64,000 nucleotides of DNA. Origin: Pseudonocardia autotrophica. GTDB lineage: Bacteria > Actinomycetota > Actinomycetes > Mycobacteriales > Pseudonocardiaceae. The position numbers were made by a program, and so were the translations under genes. This document shows positions 35,229 to 43,332 of this stretch, piece after piece; position 1 is the stretch's first letter, and every line of letters begins with the position of its first letter. The stretch is from positions 3,410,001 to 3,474,000 of the forward strand of contig NZ_AP018920.1 of NCBI RefSeq assembly GCF_003945385.1. Reading direction: 5' to 3'. The notes under the pieces are model-generated. The model did not search any database. It was not told where the DNA came from and was given only the letters and a program-made list of their open reading frames with translations.

Positions 35229-35924
35229 TCAGCAGGATCGGCGGGGCCCGGGCGGCAGCAGGCCGGTGGCGGTGATCAGCTGACCCACCTGTGCCGCGGC
35301 CCGCGCGTGCCGGTGCGCGGTGTCGCTCCGCAGCCGGTCGGCGTCGAGCCCGTCCGGGACGCCGAGGGTGAGCCACCGGTCGAGCAGCCCGGGATCCATC
35401 TCCGGATGGAACTGCAGGCCGACGCTGCGGCCGATCCGGAAGCCCTCGCAGCCGACAGCCCCGTCGGCCAGGATCGTCGCGCCGGGCGGTGGCACGAGCT
35501 GTTCGGCGTTCCAGCTGAACCACGGTCCGGGTGGGAGCCCCACGGCGAGCGGCCGGACGCGGTGCCAGCCGATCCGGGCCCGGCCCAGCGGACGGGTCGT
35601 ACCGCCGAGCGTCTCGGCGAGCAGCTGGGCGCCGAAGCAGATCGCCAGCACCGGCACCCCGGCGTCGTGGGCACGCCGCAGGAAGCGGGCCTCGGCCGCC
35701 GCCCAGCCGCGGATCAGCTCCCGCGGCCACGGCGCGCCGAGGGTCACCACCAGGTCCCGGGACCGCGGATCGGGGAACACGACGTCGACGTCCGGCGTGG
35801 TGTAGCGCTCGGCCGGGACGACCGTCACCCACTCCGGCCGGTACCCGTGCGCGGCGAGTGCCGGGCCGAGCAGCCCGAGCCCGGCGACGTGGTCGTGGCC
35901 GATCACCAGTGCCGAGCGGGCCAC
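35229..35924 (-). CDS. Class I glutamine amidotransferase-like protein
   Basis: 231 residues from GTG 35924. The nucleophile elbow is LAICFGAQLLAETLGG (catalytic Cys) and the His-Glu pair is in GLQFHPEMD; the triad is complete. The AWPRELI, RRAHDAGVPV context resembles stand-alone GMP-synthase-like amidotransferases that hydrolyse gamma-glutamyl bonds. The frame is open to ATG 35969, but that region overlaps a 16-bp tandem repeat; AAGGCGG before the GTG favours the shorter start. Confidence 0.85.
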   Translation of the reverse strand: MARSALVIGHDHVAGLGLLGPALAAHGYRPEWVTVVPAERYTTPDVDVVFPDPRSRDLVVTLGAPWPRELIRGWAAAEARFLRRAHDAGVPVLAICFGAQLLAETLGGTTRPLGRARIGWHRVRPLAVGLPPGPWFSWNAEQLVPPPGATILADGAVGCEGFRIGRSVGLQFHPEMDPGLLDRWLTLGVPDGLDADRLRSDTAHRHARAAAQVGQLITATGLLPPGPRRSC

Positions 35925-35960
35925 CGCCGTGCCGCCTTCCCTCCGTGCCACCTCCGCGCC

Positions 35961-36056
35961 GTCCTGCATCCCTGCCGTCCTACCGCTCTGTCGTCCTACT
36001 GCTCTGCCGTCCTACCGCTCTGTCGTCCTGTCGCGCAGTCGTCCTACCGCGCGCTC
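35961..36056. repeat. 16-bp tandem repeat, 6 units
   Basis: Six 16-bp units of the form GTCCTACCGCTCTGTC lie between the amidotransferase and deacetylase genes (units at 35961, 35977, 35993, 36009, 36025, 36041; the 35977 and 36009 units are identical). A period of 16 breaks reading frames, so it is non-coding. No spacers, so it is not CRISPR. Confidence 0.85.
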
Positions 36057-36077
36057 CCGCCGCTCAGCCGGATCCGA

Positions 36078-36869
36078 TCATCGCTCGCCGGGTCCGGCGA
36101 CGCGGCCGGGTTCGGTCACCGCCCGGTAGTGGTCGGCGATGTCGTCGGTGGTGGTGATCCACGCGTCGGGCTGCGCGGTGAGCCAGCCGAGCACCTCGTC
36201 GAGGTAGCGGGTCCGGAACGCCTGCCCGATGACGAACGGGTGCAGCGCCAGTGCGAGCACCCGGCCGGATCCGCCCGCCGCGTCGGCCCGCAGCTGCTCG
36301 TACTGGTCGCACACCATCCGCACGAACTCCGGTCCGGTCACGCCGCGGGCGAACAGCAGCAGGTCGTTGAGTTCCAGGGTGTAGGGCACGCTGAGCATCC
36401 CGGGGACGGTCAGCGGATAGGGCTGGTCGTCGTTGGTCCAGTCCAGCACGTGATCGAATCCGAGCTCGGCGAGCAGCTCGGGGGTGCGGGCGGTCTCGGT
36501 CAGGCCCGGCCCCATCCAGCCGCGCGGCCGGGTCCCGGTGCCGGCCTCGATCGTCTCGACGATCTCGCGGAGCACCGTCCGCTCGACGACCAGCGAGTTC
36601 AGCAGCGCGCTCGGCCGGACGCCGTGCCGGTCCAGCACGTCGATCGTGCGCCAGATCCCGACCCGCGCGCCGTAGTCGCGCCAGCCGTGGTTGAGCGCGT
36701 CCGGCACCAGATCGGCGGTGCCCGGCCAGATGCTGGTGGAGGGCAGCCCGGGTACGAAGTGCTCGATGTTGAGCCCGATGTGTACGGCGACCCGGGCACC
36801 GCCGGGCCAGCTCAGCGGCGGCCGGTCGACGATCGGGGAATAGCGGAAGGGGACGGTGGTGTCGGTCAT
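36078..36869 (-). CDS. Polysaccharide deacetylase-family protein with probable internal deletion
   Basis: 263 residues of the PuuE/allantoinase-like deacetylase group: VAVHIGLNIEHFVPG, GTRPRGWMGPGLTET, DHVLDWTNDDQPY, LALHPFVIGQ. Relatives are about 290-300 residues long. Here the sequence runs from RPSALLNS straight into LVVERTVLREIVETIE, skipping about 25-30 residues that normally contain the Gly-His-Gly/Asn-Ser metal-site segment. The frame stays open, so this looks like an in-frame deletion that should abolish metal binding. Divergent from a merR gene. The deletion is judged from memory of relatives, not an alignment. Confidence 0.78.
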   Translation of the reverse strand: MTDTTVPFRYSPIVDRPPLSWPGGARVAVHIGLNIEHFVPGLPSTSIWPGTADLVPDALNHGWRDYGARVGIWRTIDVLDRHGVRPSALLNSLVVERTVLREIVETIEAGTGTRPRGWMGPGLTETARTPELLAELGFDHVLDWTNDDQPYPLTVPGMLSVPYTLELNDLLLFARGVTGPEFVRMVCDQYEQLRADAAGGSGRVLALALHPFVIGQAFRTRYLDEVLGWLTAQPDAWITTTDDIADHYRAVTEPGRVAGPGER

Positions 36870-36884
36870 GGCGGGATGGTGCGG

Positions 36885-36902
36885 CCTGACACCGGTGTGA
36901 GG
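36885..36902. promoter_or_regulatory. Candidate MerR operator
   Basis: CCTGACACCGGTGTGAGG, an 18-bp near-perfect dyad centred on ACACCGGTGT, between the divergent deacetylase and merR genes. Placement fits a MerR operator. No strong 19-bp-spaced promoter pair is visible around it. Confidence 0.5.
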
Positions 36903-36923
36903 TTCAAGCCCGGAGGGGATGCG

Positions 36924-37298
36924 ATGCGGATCGGTGAGCTGGCCCGGCGGACGGGCGTCAGTGAACGGTCGCTGCGCTACTACGAGGAGCAGGGGCTGCT
37001 CGTCCCGGCCCGGACCCCGGGCGGGCACCGCGACTATCCCGACGCCGCGGTCGACCGGGTGATCCGGATCCAGGAGCTGTACGCGGCCGGGCTGGGCAGC
37101 AGGCGGATCGCCGGGCTGCTGCCCTGCATGCGTGACGACGACGGCGGGCCGAGTGCCGTCGCGACCGCCCGGCTGACCGAGACACTCCACGCCGAGCGCG
37201 ACCGGATCGACCGGTCGATCCGGGACCTGCAGGTCTCCCGCGACGTGCTGGACGGTGTGATCGACGGGGCGTCCGGGACCGCAGGCCACCGGTCCTGA
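36924..37298 (+). CDS. MerR-family transcriptional regulator
   Basis: 124 residues. The N-terminal helix-turn-helix MRIGELARRTGVSERSLRYYEEQGLL is followed by the wing (ARTPGGHRDYPDAAV) and a C-terminal coiled-coil helix of about 40 residues. A single cysteine (LLPCMRDD) lies where some MerR proteins have effector ligands, but the set needed for metal binding is absent, so a drug- or metabolite-responsive type is more likely. Good GGAGGGG ribosome binding site. Probably controls the divergent deacetylase-like gene. Confidence 0.9.
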   Translation: MRIGELARRTGVSERSLRYYEEQGLLVPARTPGGHRDYPDAAVDRVIRIQELYAAGLGSRRIAGLLPCMRDDDGGPSAVATARLTETLHAERDRIDRSIRDLQVSRDVLDGVIDGASGTAGHRS

Positions 37299-37360
37299 CC
37301 GGCCGGTCCGGTCGGTGGGCACTGCGGGCTCGGTCCGCGCGTTCGGTCCCGGCCGGTCAG
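37295..37360. terminator. Bidirectional terminator with 12-bp stem
   Basis: CTGACCGGCCGG (37295-37306) and CCGGCCGGTCAG (37349-37360) are perfect inverted repeats that include the stop codons of the convergent merR and S9 peptidase genes. The 42-nt loop contains further GC-rich pairing. Confidence 0.6.
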
Positions 37361-39279
37361 GCGGTCCGGTCGGCGCTGCGACCCCCGAGGTGTTCGGCGA
37401 AGTGCCGTTCGATCGCCCGGTAGAGCCGCAGCCGGTTCTCCGGGTTCTCGAAGCCGTGGCCCTCGTCCTCAGCGAGGAGGTACTCGACGGGTACGCCGCG
37501 CTCCCGCAGCGACGCGACGATGTTGTCCGACTCCGCCTGCACGACGCGGGCGTCGTTGGCGCCCTGCGCGACCAGCAGCGGGGTGCGGATCCGGTCGACC
37601 ATCGTGATGGGGGAGCGGGCCAGCATGTCGGCCTCGGCGTCCGGGTCGTCCGGGTCGCCGACGTAGCGCAGCCAGTTGTTGACGGTGAACGCGCGGGTGA
37701 ACGGCGGCAGCGTGCGCATGAAGTTCGCCAGGTCGGAGATCCCGACGTAGTCCACGGCGGCGGCGAAGCGGTCGGGTGTGACGGTGGTGGCGACCAGCGC
37801 GGCATAACCGCCGTAGGAGCCGCCGTAGATGCCGATCCGGTCCGGATCGGCGTAGCCCTGCCCGACGGCCCAGTCGACGGCGTCGATCAGGTCGTCGTGC
37901 ATGGCGCCGGCGAACTCGCCGATCGCGGCGGTGATGTGCCGGCGTCCGTAGCCGCTGGAGCCGCGGAAGTTGACCTGCAGCACGGCGTGACCCCGGTTGG
38001 CGAGGAACTGCGCGGTCGAGTCGAAGCCCCAGCTGTCGTGCGCCCACGGGCCGCCGTGCACGTGCAGCACCAGCGGCAGCCCCCGCGGCTCGATCCCGAC
38101 CGGCAGGGTGAGGAAGGCGTGCAACGGCAGGCCGTCACGGGCCGGGAAGGAGACGGGCGTCATCGGGGCGAGCGCGGCCGGCGGCAGGTGCGAGTGCGGC
38201 CGGAACAGCTCCCGGCTCTCGCCGGTGGCGTGATCGTAGAACCAGGTCACGCCCGGTTCGCGGTCGTGACCGAAGGTCGCGACCCAGCGCTGCCCCGACT
38301 CGTCGGACGACAGGGTGCCGAGCACGCCGTCGGACAGTTTCTCCAGCGCCGCGTACACCTCGGCGAACCGCGGGTCGACGATCTCGATGTGGGGCCGGTC
38401 GCCGACGAACCGGGCCGCGAGGACCTCGCCGGTGCGCCGGCTCGTGTACACCGGCGGCGGCAGCACGCCGGGCAGCATCATGCCGGTGAAGTCCAGGCTC
38501 TGCCCCGGCACGGCCGCGACGACGCTCTCCGCGCCGGTCTCCCGGTCGATCCGGACCAGGCGCAGGTCGTCGGAGTCCTGATAGGAGCCGACGAGCAGGC
38601 CCTTCCCGTCCGCGGTGACCAGCTGGGGCTGGATGCTCATCGGGTGCTCCGCGCCGCCCATCCGGTGCAGCAGCCGCTTCCGGCCGGTACCGGCGTCCCA
38701 TGCGGACACCTCGAGCGTGCCGTCGGCGGCGAGCGCGGTGTGGAAGACGGGCTCGCCCTCGTTGTCGAGGAGCAGGGTCGCCGTCGGGTCGTCCTGCTCG
38801 TGCAGCAGGGTCGTGGTGCCGGTCGCGACGTCGATCCGGAACGTGTCGAAGTTCAGCGGCCGCTCGTTCATCGTGACCAGCACGCTGCCCGGCACCGACG
38901 GCAGCGGATCCACGCCGGCCACCCGTGAGCCCGGGGCCAGCGGGGTGAGGTCGACGGCGGGCTCGTCGGGTGCGTCGAGATCGACCCGGTGCAGGTGCCA
39001 GTCCTCGTTGCCGTCGGTGTCCTGCAGGTACAGCAGCCACCGCGGGTCGTCGGTCCAGTGGTAGGTCGTGATCCCGCGCCGGGCGTCATTCGTGACGCAG
39101 ACGGCGTCGTCGTGGGTCTCGTCGATTCCGCGCACCCAGACGTTGCGCCGCCCGTACGCAGGGGCCAGGTAGGCGATCCGGGTGCCGTCCGGAGAGATCG
39201 TCGGGACGGCGAACTCCGGATCGGCGAAGAAGTCCTCGAGGTCGATCAGGGGAGCCGGGTGGCTCCGGGTGTCGGTCAT
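37357..39279 (-). CDS. S9-family prolyl oligopeptidase-like serine peptidase
   Basis: 640 residues. The N-terminal beta-propeller (about 1-390, VPTISPDGTRIAYLAP) is followed by an alpha/beta-hydrolase domain. Ser is in YGGSYGGYAAL, Asp in GANDARVVQAESD and His in DEGHGFENPEN, giving a complete triad; LVLHVHGGPWAHDSW is the oxyanion region. No signal peptide, so a cytosolic oligopeptidase or acylaminoacyl-peptidase is likely. The ATG 39279 is chosen; an upstream ATG at 39327 would add 16 non-homologous residues. Stands alone between two terminator-bounded units. Confidence 0.92.
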   Translation of the reverse strand: MTDTRSHPAPLIDLEDFFADPEFAVPTISPDGTRIAYLAPAYGRRNVWVRGIDETHDDAVCVTNDARRGITTYHWTDDPRWLLYLQDTDGNEDWHLHRVDLDAPDEPAVDLTPLAPGSRVAGVDPLPSVPGSVLVTMNERPLNFDTFRIDVATGTTTLLHEQDDPTATLLLDNEGEPVFHTALAADGTLEVSAWDAGTGRKRLLHRMGGAEHPMSIQPQLVTADGKGLLVGSYQDSDDLRLVRIDRETGAESVVAAVPGQSLDFTGMMLPGVLPPPVYTSRRTGEVLAARFVGDRPHIEIVDPRFAEVYAALEKLSDGVLGTLSSDESGQRWVATFGHDREPGVTWFYDHATGESRELFRPHSHLPPAALAPMTPVSFPARDGLPLHAFLTLPVGIEPRGLPLVLHVHGGPWAHDSWGFDSTAQFLANRGHAVLQVNFRGSSGYGRRHITAAIGEFAGAMHDDLIDAVDWAVGQGYADPDRIGIYGGSYGGYAALVATTVTPDRFAAAVDYVGISDLANFMRTLPPFTRAFTVNNWLRYVGDPDDPDAEADMLARSPITMVDRIRTPLLVAQGANDARVVQAESDNIVASLRERGVPVEYLLAEDEGHGFENPENRLRLYRAIERHFAEHLGGRSADRTA

Positions 39280-39383
39280 GCGGTCGCTCCGCTCGGTCGC
39301 CGGTTGTTCGTCGATCCCATCCGACACCCGGCCGCTACGGCACAGTCAAGCTCCCACCCGGTGGCCTGCCGGGTGAGCGGATG

Positions 39384-40379
39384 TCAGCCGGGCGTTCCTG
39401 CCCGTCGGCGGAGGATCTCGCTGCCGTTGCGCAGGGTGGGTGCGGCCTGGCTCCGGTGGACGTGCGACAGGACCCGCCAGATCGCGGCGCGGACGGTGGA
39501 GCTGAAGGCCAGCGCGGTGGTGAGGCTGACGGTGTTCCCGCGGCGTTCGATCAGGAGCGCTCCGACGGCACCGCTGCTGCTCGTCTCGATGCGGACGTGG
39601 TGATCGTCCTCCGAGGTGATCGCCCAACCTGCGATGCTCCCCGGGATACCGTCGGCGGCCGGTCGCAGCCCGAGCAGGGTGGTGAAGACGAGATCGCGAT
39701 CGAACCTGCTGATGCCCTCCTCGAACGCGGCCGTGGCCCATTGCCGCGGGCCGGCGTCGGTGTCGGTGTCGGTGCAGAGCACGAAGCGATCGACGTAGCT
39801 GGGGGTGAACGACACCGGCCGGTGCATGGCCGCCGGTGCGATGACGCCGCCGGTGACCGGCTCGTGCTGCGGTCCTGTCGTCACGCCACCCGACCGAGCG
39901 GCGACGGCCCGCAGGATCCGTACCCGGAGCGACCGACTCCGCGGCGGCCGTCGGGTCGCACACAGCGCGTTCTCGGCGTTGTCGAGCGCGTCCTCGAGCA
40001 GCGCGTCGTGGAGTGGACGGAAGAGGAGCGGCCAGGTGATCCGGGCGGTCCCCCGCGGGGTCAGCGACAGCGTGTGCACGAGCCGGGTCCGCTCGGGCGT
40101 GACCGGCTCGAGCAGGAACTCGTGGACGGCGTCGTGGAATCCCCGTGGCCGGGTGAAGCGGAAACGTACCCGGCGGCCCGGATCGAGTTCCTGCACGACG
40201 TAGCGGAGCGGACCGTGCCCACCGTGGGCGCCGGCGACCAGGCCCGGGTGGAACCGCATGGCCGGCCAGCTCCGATCCGGCCACAGCCGGTTCCGGGCGC
40301 TGGCCAGGTCGTCGATCAGGGCCGCGCAGTCCTCGATCGGCGCCGCCAGCTCGCGGGTGTGGACGTTGTGCACCCTCAT
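39384..40379 (-). CDS. SRPBCC/DUF2867-like two-domain protein, predicted ECF41 target
   Basis: 331 residues. The N-terminal domain (1-150) looks like an SRPBCC fold: it opens VHTRELAAPIEDCAALIDDL and has LRYVVQELDPGRRVRFRFTR and TLSLTPRGTARITW. The C-terminal domain (about 190-325, PSYVDRFVLCTDT, AFSSTVRAAIWRVLSHVHRSQ) resembles DUF2867. Both folds bind hydrophobic small molecules; no reaction can be named. GAGGAGG precedes the ATG. The upstream ECF41-type promoter (40463-40489) indicates transcription by the divergent sigma factor. Confidence 0.78.
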   Translation of the reverse strand: MRVHNVHTRELAAPIEDCAALIDDLASARNRLWPDRSWPAMRFHPGLVAGAHGGHGPLRYVVQELDPGRRVRFRFTRPRGFHDAVHEFLLEPVTPERTRLVHTLSLTPRGTARITWPLLFRPLHDALLEDALDNAENALCATRRPPRSRSLRVRILRAVAARSGGVTTGPQHEPVTGGVIAPAAMHRPVSFTPSYVDRFVLCTDTDTDAGPRQWATAAFEEGISRFDRDLVFTTLLGLRPAADGIPGSIAGWAITSEDDHHVRIETSSSGAVGALLIERRGNTVSLTTALAFSSTVRAAIWRVLSHVHRSQAAPTLRNGSEILRRRAGTPG

Positions 40380-40462
40380 CGGGCCCTCCTCGGTGTCGGT
40401 ATCTGCCGGGTGACGGGATCGGGTCGCGGCGGCGCCGCGCCCGGTTCCGGTCACGACCATGG

Positions 40463-40489
40463 GACGTCCCCGGCGCCGCGAACGTGACA
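40463..40489 (-). promoter_or_regulatory. ECF41 promoter driving SRPBCC gene
   Basis: On the minus strand TGTCACG (40489-40483), 16 nt, then CGTC (40466-40463). It matches the ECF41 consensus TGTCACA-N16-CGTC except for the last -35 base. Confidence 0.8.
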
Positions 40490-40517
40490 TCCCGGCACGA
40501 TCTCCCGCCGGGTGCGA

Positions 40518-40544
40518 TGTCACAACGGGCCGCCGGCCGGCGTC
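40518..40544 (+). promoter_or_regulatory. ECF41 autoregulatory promoter
   Basis: TGTCACA (40518-40524), 16 nt, then CGTC (40541-40544): an exact match to the ECF41 consensus, 48 nt upstream of the sigma gene start. Confidence 0.85.
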
Positions 40545-40591
40545 TCATGGCCGGAATCCGGAGGACGCACGAGGGCACAGGAGGGGATCGT

Positions 40592-41515
40592 GTGGGTATG
40601 AACGGTGCAGCCGGGAGCGAGAACCGTGCGACCGAGAACCGTGCGACCGAGGAGTTCGCCGAGCATCGGTCGCTGCTGTTCACCGTGGCCTACGAGCTGC
40701 TCGGAGATGTCGGCGACGCCGAGGACGTGGTGCAGGACACCTGGCTGAAGTGGGTGAAGGTCGACCACGCGACCATCGAGAACCCGCGGGCGTACCTGGC
40801 CCGGATCGCCTCCCGGCGCGCGCTGGAACGGTTGCGCTCCGTTCGCCGTGCCCGCGAGGACTACGTCGGCTCCTGGCTGCCGGAGCCGCTCTGGCCCGGC
40901 CCCGATCCGTCGGAGACGGTTCTGGAACGCGACGGGATCGCGGTGGGGATGCTCGTCGTACTCGAGACCCTCTCACCCCTGGAACGCACAGCGTTCGTCC
41001 TGCACGACGTCTTCGGCTTCTCGCACGCCGAGATCGCGGAGACGCTACAACGTTCCACCGCCGCGGTGCGCCAGACCGTGCACCGGGCACGGGGTCACGT
41101 GCAGGCCCGGCGCCCCCGGTTCCCGGTGGAGGACGCCACCGCCGACGCGGCGGCCCGGCAGTTCCTCAGCGCCGCGGCAGATGGTGACGTGACCGCGCTG
41201 CTGCAGGTGATGGCACCGGACGTGGTGCTGCACACCGACGGTGGCGGCCGGGTCCCGGCGGCGCTGCACCCGATCCGCGGCGCGGACAAGATCGCGCGGC
41301 TGATCACGCACGTCTGGTCCGGGTACGAGGGCCTGACCGCGATCTGGACGACGCAGGGTGGGGTCCCGACGGCGGCGCTCGTCGAAGGCGACACGGCGCG
41401 CGCCGTGGTCGCGATCGAGTGCGACCCGGCCGGACGGGTGGTCGCGCTCTACGCGAACCTGAACCCGGACAAGATCCGGCACGTCGGCCCCGGGCACGGC
41501 GGGGACGCCCGGTGA
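40592..41515 (+). CDS. ECF41-type sigma factor with SnoaL-like C-terminal domain (SigJ family)
   Basis: 307 residues. Region 2 (GDAEDVVQDTWLKW) and region 4 (LSPLERTAFVLHDVFGFSHAEIAETL) are followed by a SnoaL-like domain (about 190-300). The three ECF41 signatures are present: WLPEP in the linker, DGGGR and NPDKI in the extension. In this group the C-terminal domain modulates activity in place of an anti-sigma factor. GTG 40592 is chosen because AGGAGG lies 7 nt upstream. Consensus ECF41 promoters precede this gene and the divergent SRPBCC gene. Confidence 0.93.
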   Translation: MGMNGAAGSENRATENRATEEFAEHRSLLFTVAYELLGDVGDAEDVVQDTWLKWVKVDHATIENPRAYLARIASRRALERLRSVRRAREDYVGSWLPEPLWPGPDPSETVLERDGIAVGMLVVLETLSPLERTAFVLHDVFGFSHAEIAETLQRSTAAVRQTVHRARGHVQARRPRFPVEDATADAAARQFLSAAADGDVTALLQVMAPDVVLHTDGGGRVPAALHPIRGADKIARLITHVWSGYEGLTAIWTTQGGVPTAALVEGDTARAVVAIECDPAGRVVALYANLNPDKIRHVGPGHGGDAR

Positions 41516-41618
41516 TGAGCGTGACGGCCGTGAGCGGTTGCCTGTCCGCACTCACCGGGCGGAGGTGGCGGGCGCGGGGCCGGGTGTTCGCCGCGATGGA
41601 CGGCGGAGGCCCGGCGGC

Positions 41619-42623
41619 ATGACCGACTACCTGTTCGCGCTCACCGACGGCGGCGGCACCGTGCCACCCGAGCTCGGGGTGGCACACCGGCTGGTCACCC
41701 GGGGCCATCGGGTACGGGTCCTCGCGGACGCGTCGATGGCCGCCGACGTCGCGGCGATCGACGCCGAGTTCCTGCCCTGGGCGCCCGGACGCGACGATCC
41801 CGCACCGGCGAGCGCCTACCGTGACTGGGAGCTGCGCAGCCCCTGGGCGCTCGCCGGCGGGATGGCCGAGCACATGATCGCCGGGCCCGCAGCCGGTCAC
41901 ACCCACCGGCTGCTCGAGGTGGTGCGAACCGGGGCACCCGATCTCGGGCTCGCACCGGTGCCCGGGGTCTGGGACCAGGTCCACCGAGCCCGGCGCCAGC
42001 TCGTGCTGACCGCCCGCACCTTCGACTTCCCGGCCCGGCTCGCCCCGTCCGTCCGATACGTGGGACCGGTGCTCGACGATCCGTCCTGGGCACACGGCGA
42101 GCGCTGGGAACCGCCGGCCGGCGACGGACCACTCGTACTCGTCGCGATGTCGTCGACCTATCAGGCCCAGTACGCGACCGTGCGGAACGTCGTGGACGCC
42201 CTGACCAGGTCGGGAGCTCGCGGTCTGGTGACCGTGGGTCCCGCGCTCGATCCCGGGCTGGTGCGCGGCGGTGACGGGATCGTCGTCGTGCGGTCCGCAC
42301 CGCACGCCGAGGTGCTCGACCACGTCGAGCTGGTCATCACCCACGGCGGTCACGGCACCGTGCTGAAGTCGCTCGTCGCGGGCCGCCCGATGCTCGTGCT
42401 CCCGCACGGCCGGGACCAGCGGGACAATGCGGCCCGGGTGACCTTCCGGGGTGCGGGGGAGATGCTCCGGCGCAGCGCCACCGCCGACCGGATCGCCGCC
42501 GCGGCGAACCGTGTGCTGCACACGCCGTACTACACCGCCGCCGCACGGTGGTTCGGCGGGCGGATCCGTGCCGAGCTCGCCCGGAGCACCCTCCTCGCGG
42601 AGCTGGAGCAGCGGCCGGCCTGA
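41619..42623 (+). CDS. GT1 glycosyltransferase with probable internal deletion
   Basis: 334 residues, MGT/UGT type (GT-B fold). The N-terminal half starts TDYLFALTDGGGTVPPELGVAHRLVTRGH; the C-terminal donor domain has DHVELVITHGGHGTVLKSLVAGRPMLVLPHGRDQRDNAARV, the nucleotide-sugar signature. Relatives are about 410-430 residues. Here GAPDLGLAPVPGVWDQ joins a segment that normally precedes a stretch of about 80 residues of acceptor-binding domain to the segment after it, in frame. The enzyme is therefore probably inactive or altered in acceptor. Deletion size is estimated from memory of relatives. Confidence 0.78.
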   Translation: MTDYLFALTDGGGTVPPELGVAHRLVTRGHRVRVLADASMAADVAAIDAEFLPWAPGRDDPAPASAYRDWELRSPWALAGGMAEHMIAGPAAGHTHRLLEVVRTGAPDLGLAPVPGVWDQVHRARRQLVLTARTFDFPARLAPSVRYVGPVLDDPSWAHGERWEPPAGDGPLVLVAMSSTYQAQYATVRNVVDALTRSGARGLVTVGPALDPGLVRGGDGIVVVRSAPHAEVLDHVELVITHGGHGTVLKSLVAGRPMLVLPHGRDQRDNAARVTFRGAGEMLRRSATADRIAAAANRVLHTPYYTAAARWFGGRIRAELARSTLLAELEQRPA

Positions 42624-42727
42624 ACCGGAGCGTGCTCTCCGCCGGTCGTCGGCCGGACGGTGTTTCCCGGTGTCCTGCCGGAGGGGGGCCGCACCGGCGT
42701 GTCGCACCGAGCGTGTCCGGCGCGCCC

Positions 42728-43127
42728 TCAGAGGCGTGCGTTGCGATAGGTCCAGGACGCCGGCAGGGCGGCCGCGACGGTCGTCGCCAGCAGTACGGCG
42801 ATGTGGTCGCCCGCCCCGGTGCCGGCCAGCTGCGCGCAGAACACCCCGGAGGCCCTCGGCGATCTCGACCCGCGGGACGCCGGCGGCGTATCGGGCACCG
42901 TGCGCACGCCGAACCGGTGCGCTCATCGCGACGCCGCCGAGTCGATCGGCCGAGGGGGTCGGCCCCTCGTCGACCTCGGTGAGTGTGAGCAGGGCGCGTT
43001 CGAGCCCGGCGCCCTCGACCCGCAGGTCCCGCAGTTCCGGATCGCGCCCGAGCCAGGTGCGCAGCACGTCTTCGGGGCGCGTCGTGACGGCCACGACACG
43101 ACCGTCCTCCTGCGTGACCGAGCGCAC
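42728..43127 (-). pseudogene. Remnant of an ABC-2 (daunorubicin-type) drug exporter
   Basis: On the minus strand the first part (VAVTTRPEDVLRTWLGRDPELRDLRVEGAGLERALLTLTEVDEGP) looks like the extreme C-terminus of a DrrA-like ATPase. Next, in frame, comes a short permease N-terminal-like piece, and after a frame change the stretch TGAGDHIAVLLATTVAAALPASWTYRNARL before a stop, like the last helix of the DrrB-like permease. Walker motifs and most permease helices are missing, so at least two deletions occurred. Confidence 0.6.
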
Positions 43128-43235
43128 CCCTGGTCATCGAGCGCACGTCGTCGGCACCGAGCGAGGTCTGTGCCGTCACGAGGCCGGGAGGGGGTACGTC
43201 GCCGGCAGGGGGTGGCGGCACTCCCTGCCCGAACC

Positions 43236-43325
43236 ACCAACGAAACGATGGTTCTGTTGGTTCGTAGTTCAGTTTTTCGAACTAGATACCAGTTACACAG
43301 TTATAAACATACGAACTGGTACCGT
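43236..43325 (+). promoter_or_regulatory. AT-rich promoter/operator of coiled-coil gene
   Basis: About 90 bp that is markedly AT-rich in a very GC-rich window. It holds ACCAAC (43236)/GTTGGT, and the perfect 8-bp inverted pair TACCAGTT (43287-43294)/AACTGGTA (43314-43321). TACCGT (43320-43325) ends 7 nt before the GTG start, giving a leaderless promoter that one operator arm overlaps. Confidence 0.6.
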
Positions 43326-43332
43326 GTTCGGC

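Noticed and set aside
35961..36056. Possible CRISPR array
   Set aside because: Units are contiguous 16-mers with no spacers and no cas genes nearby.
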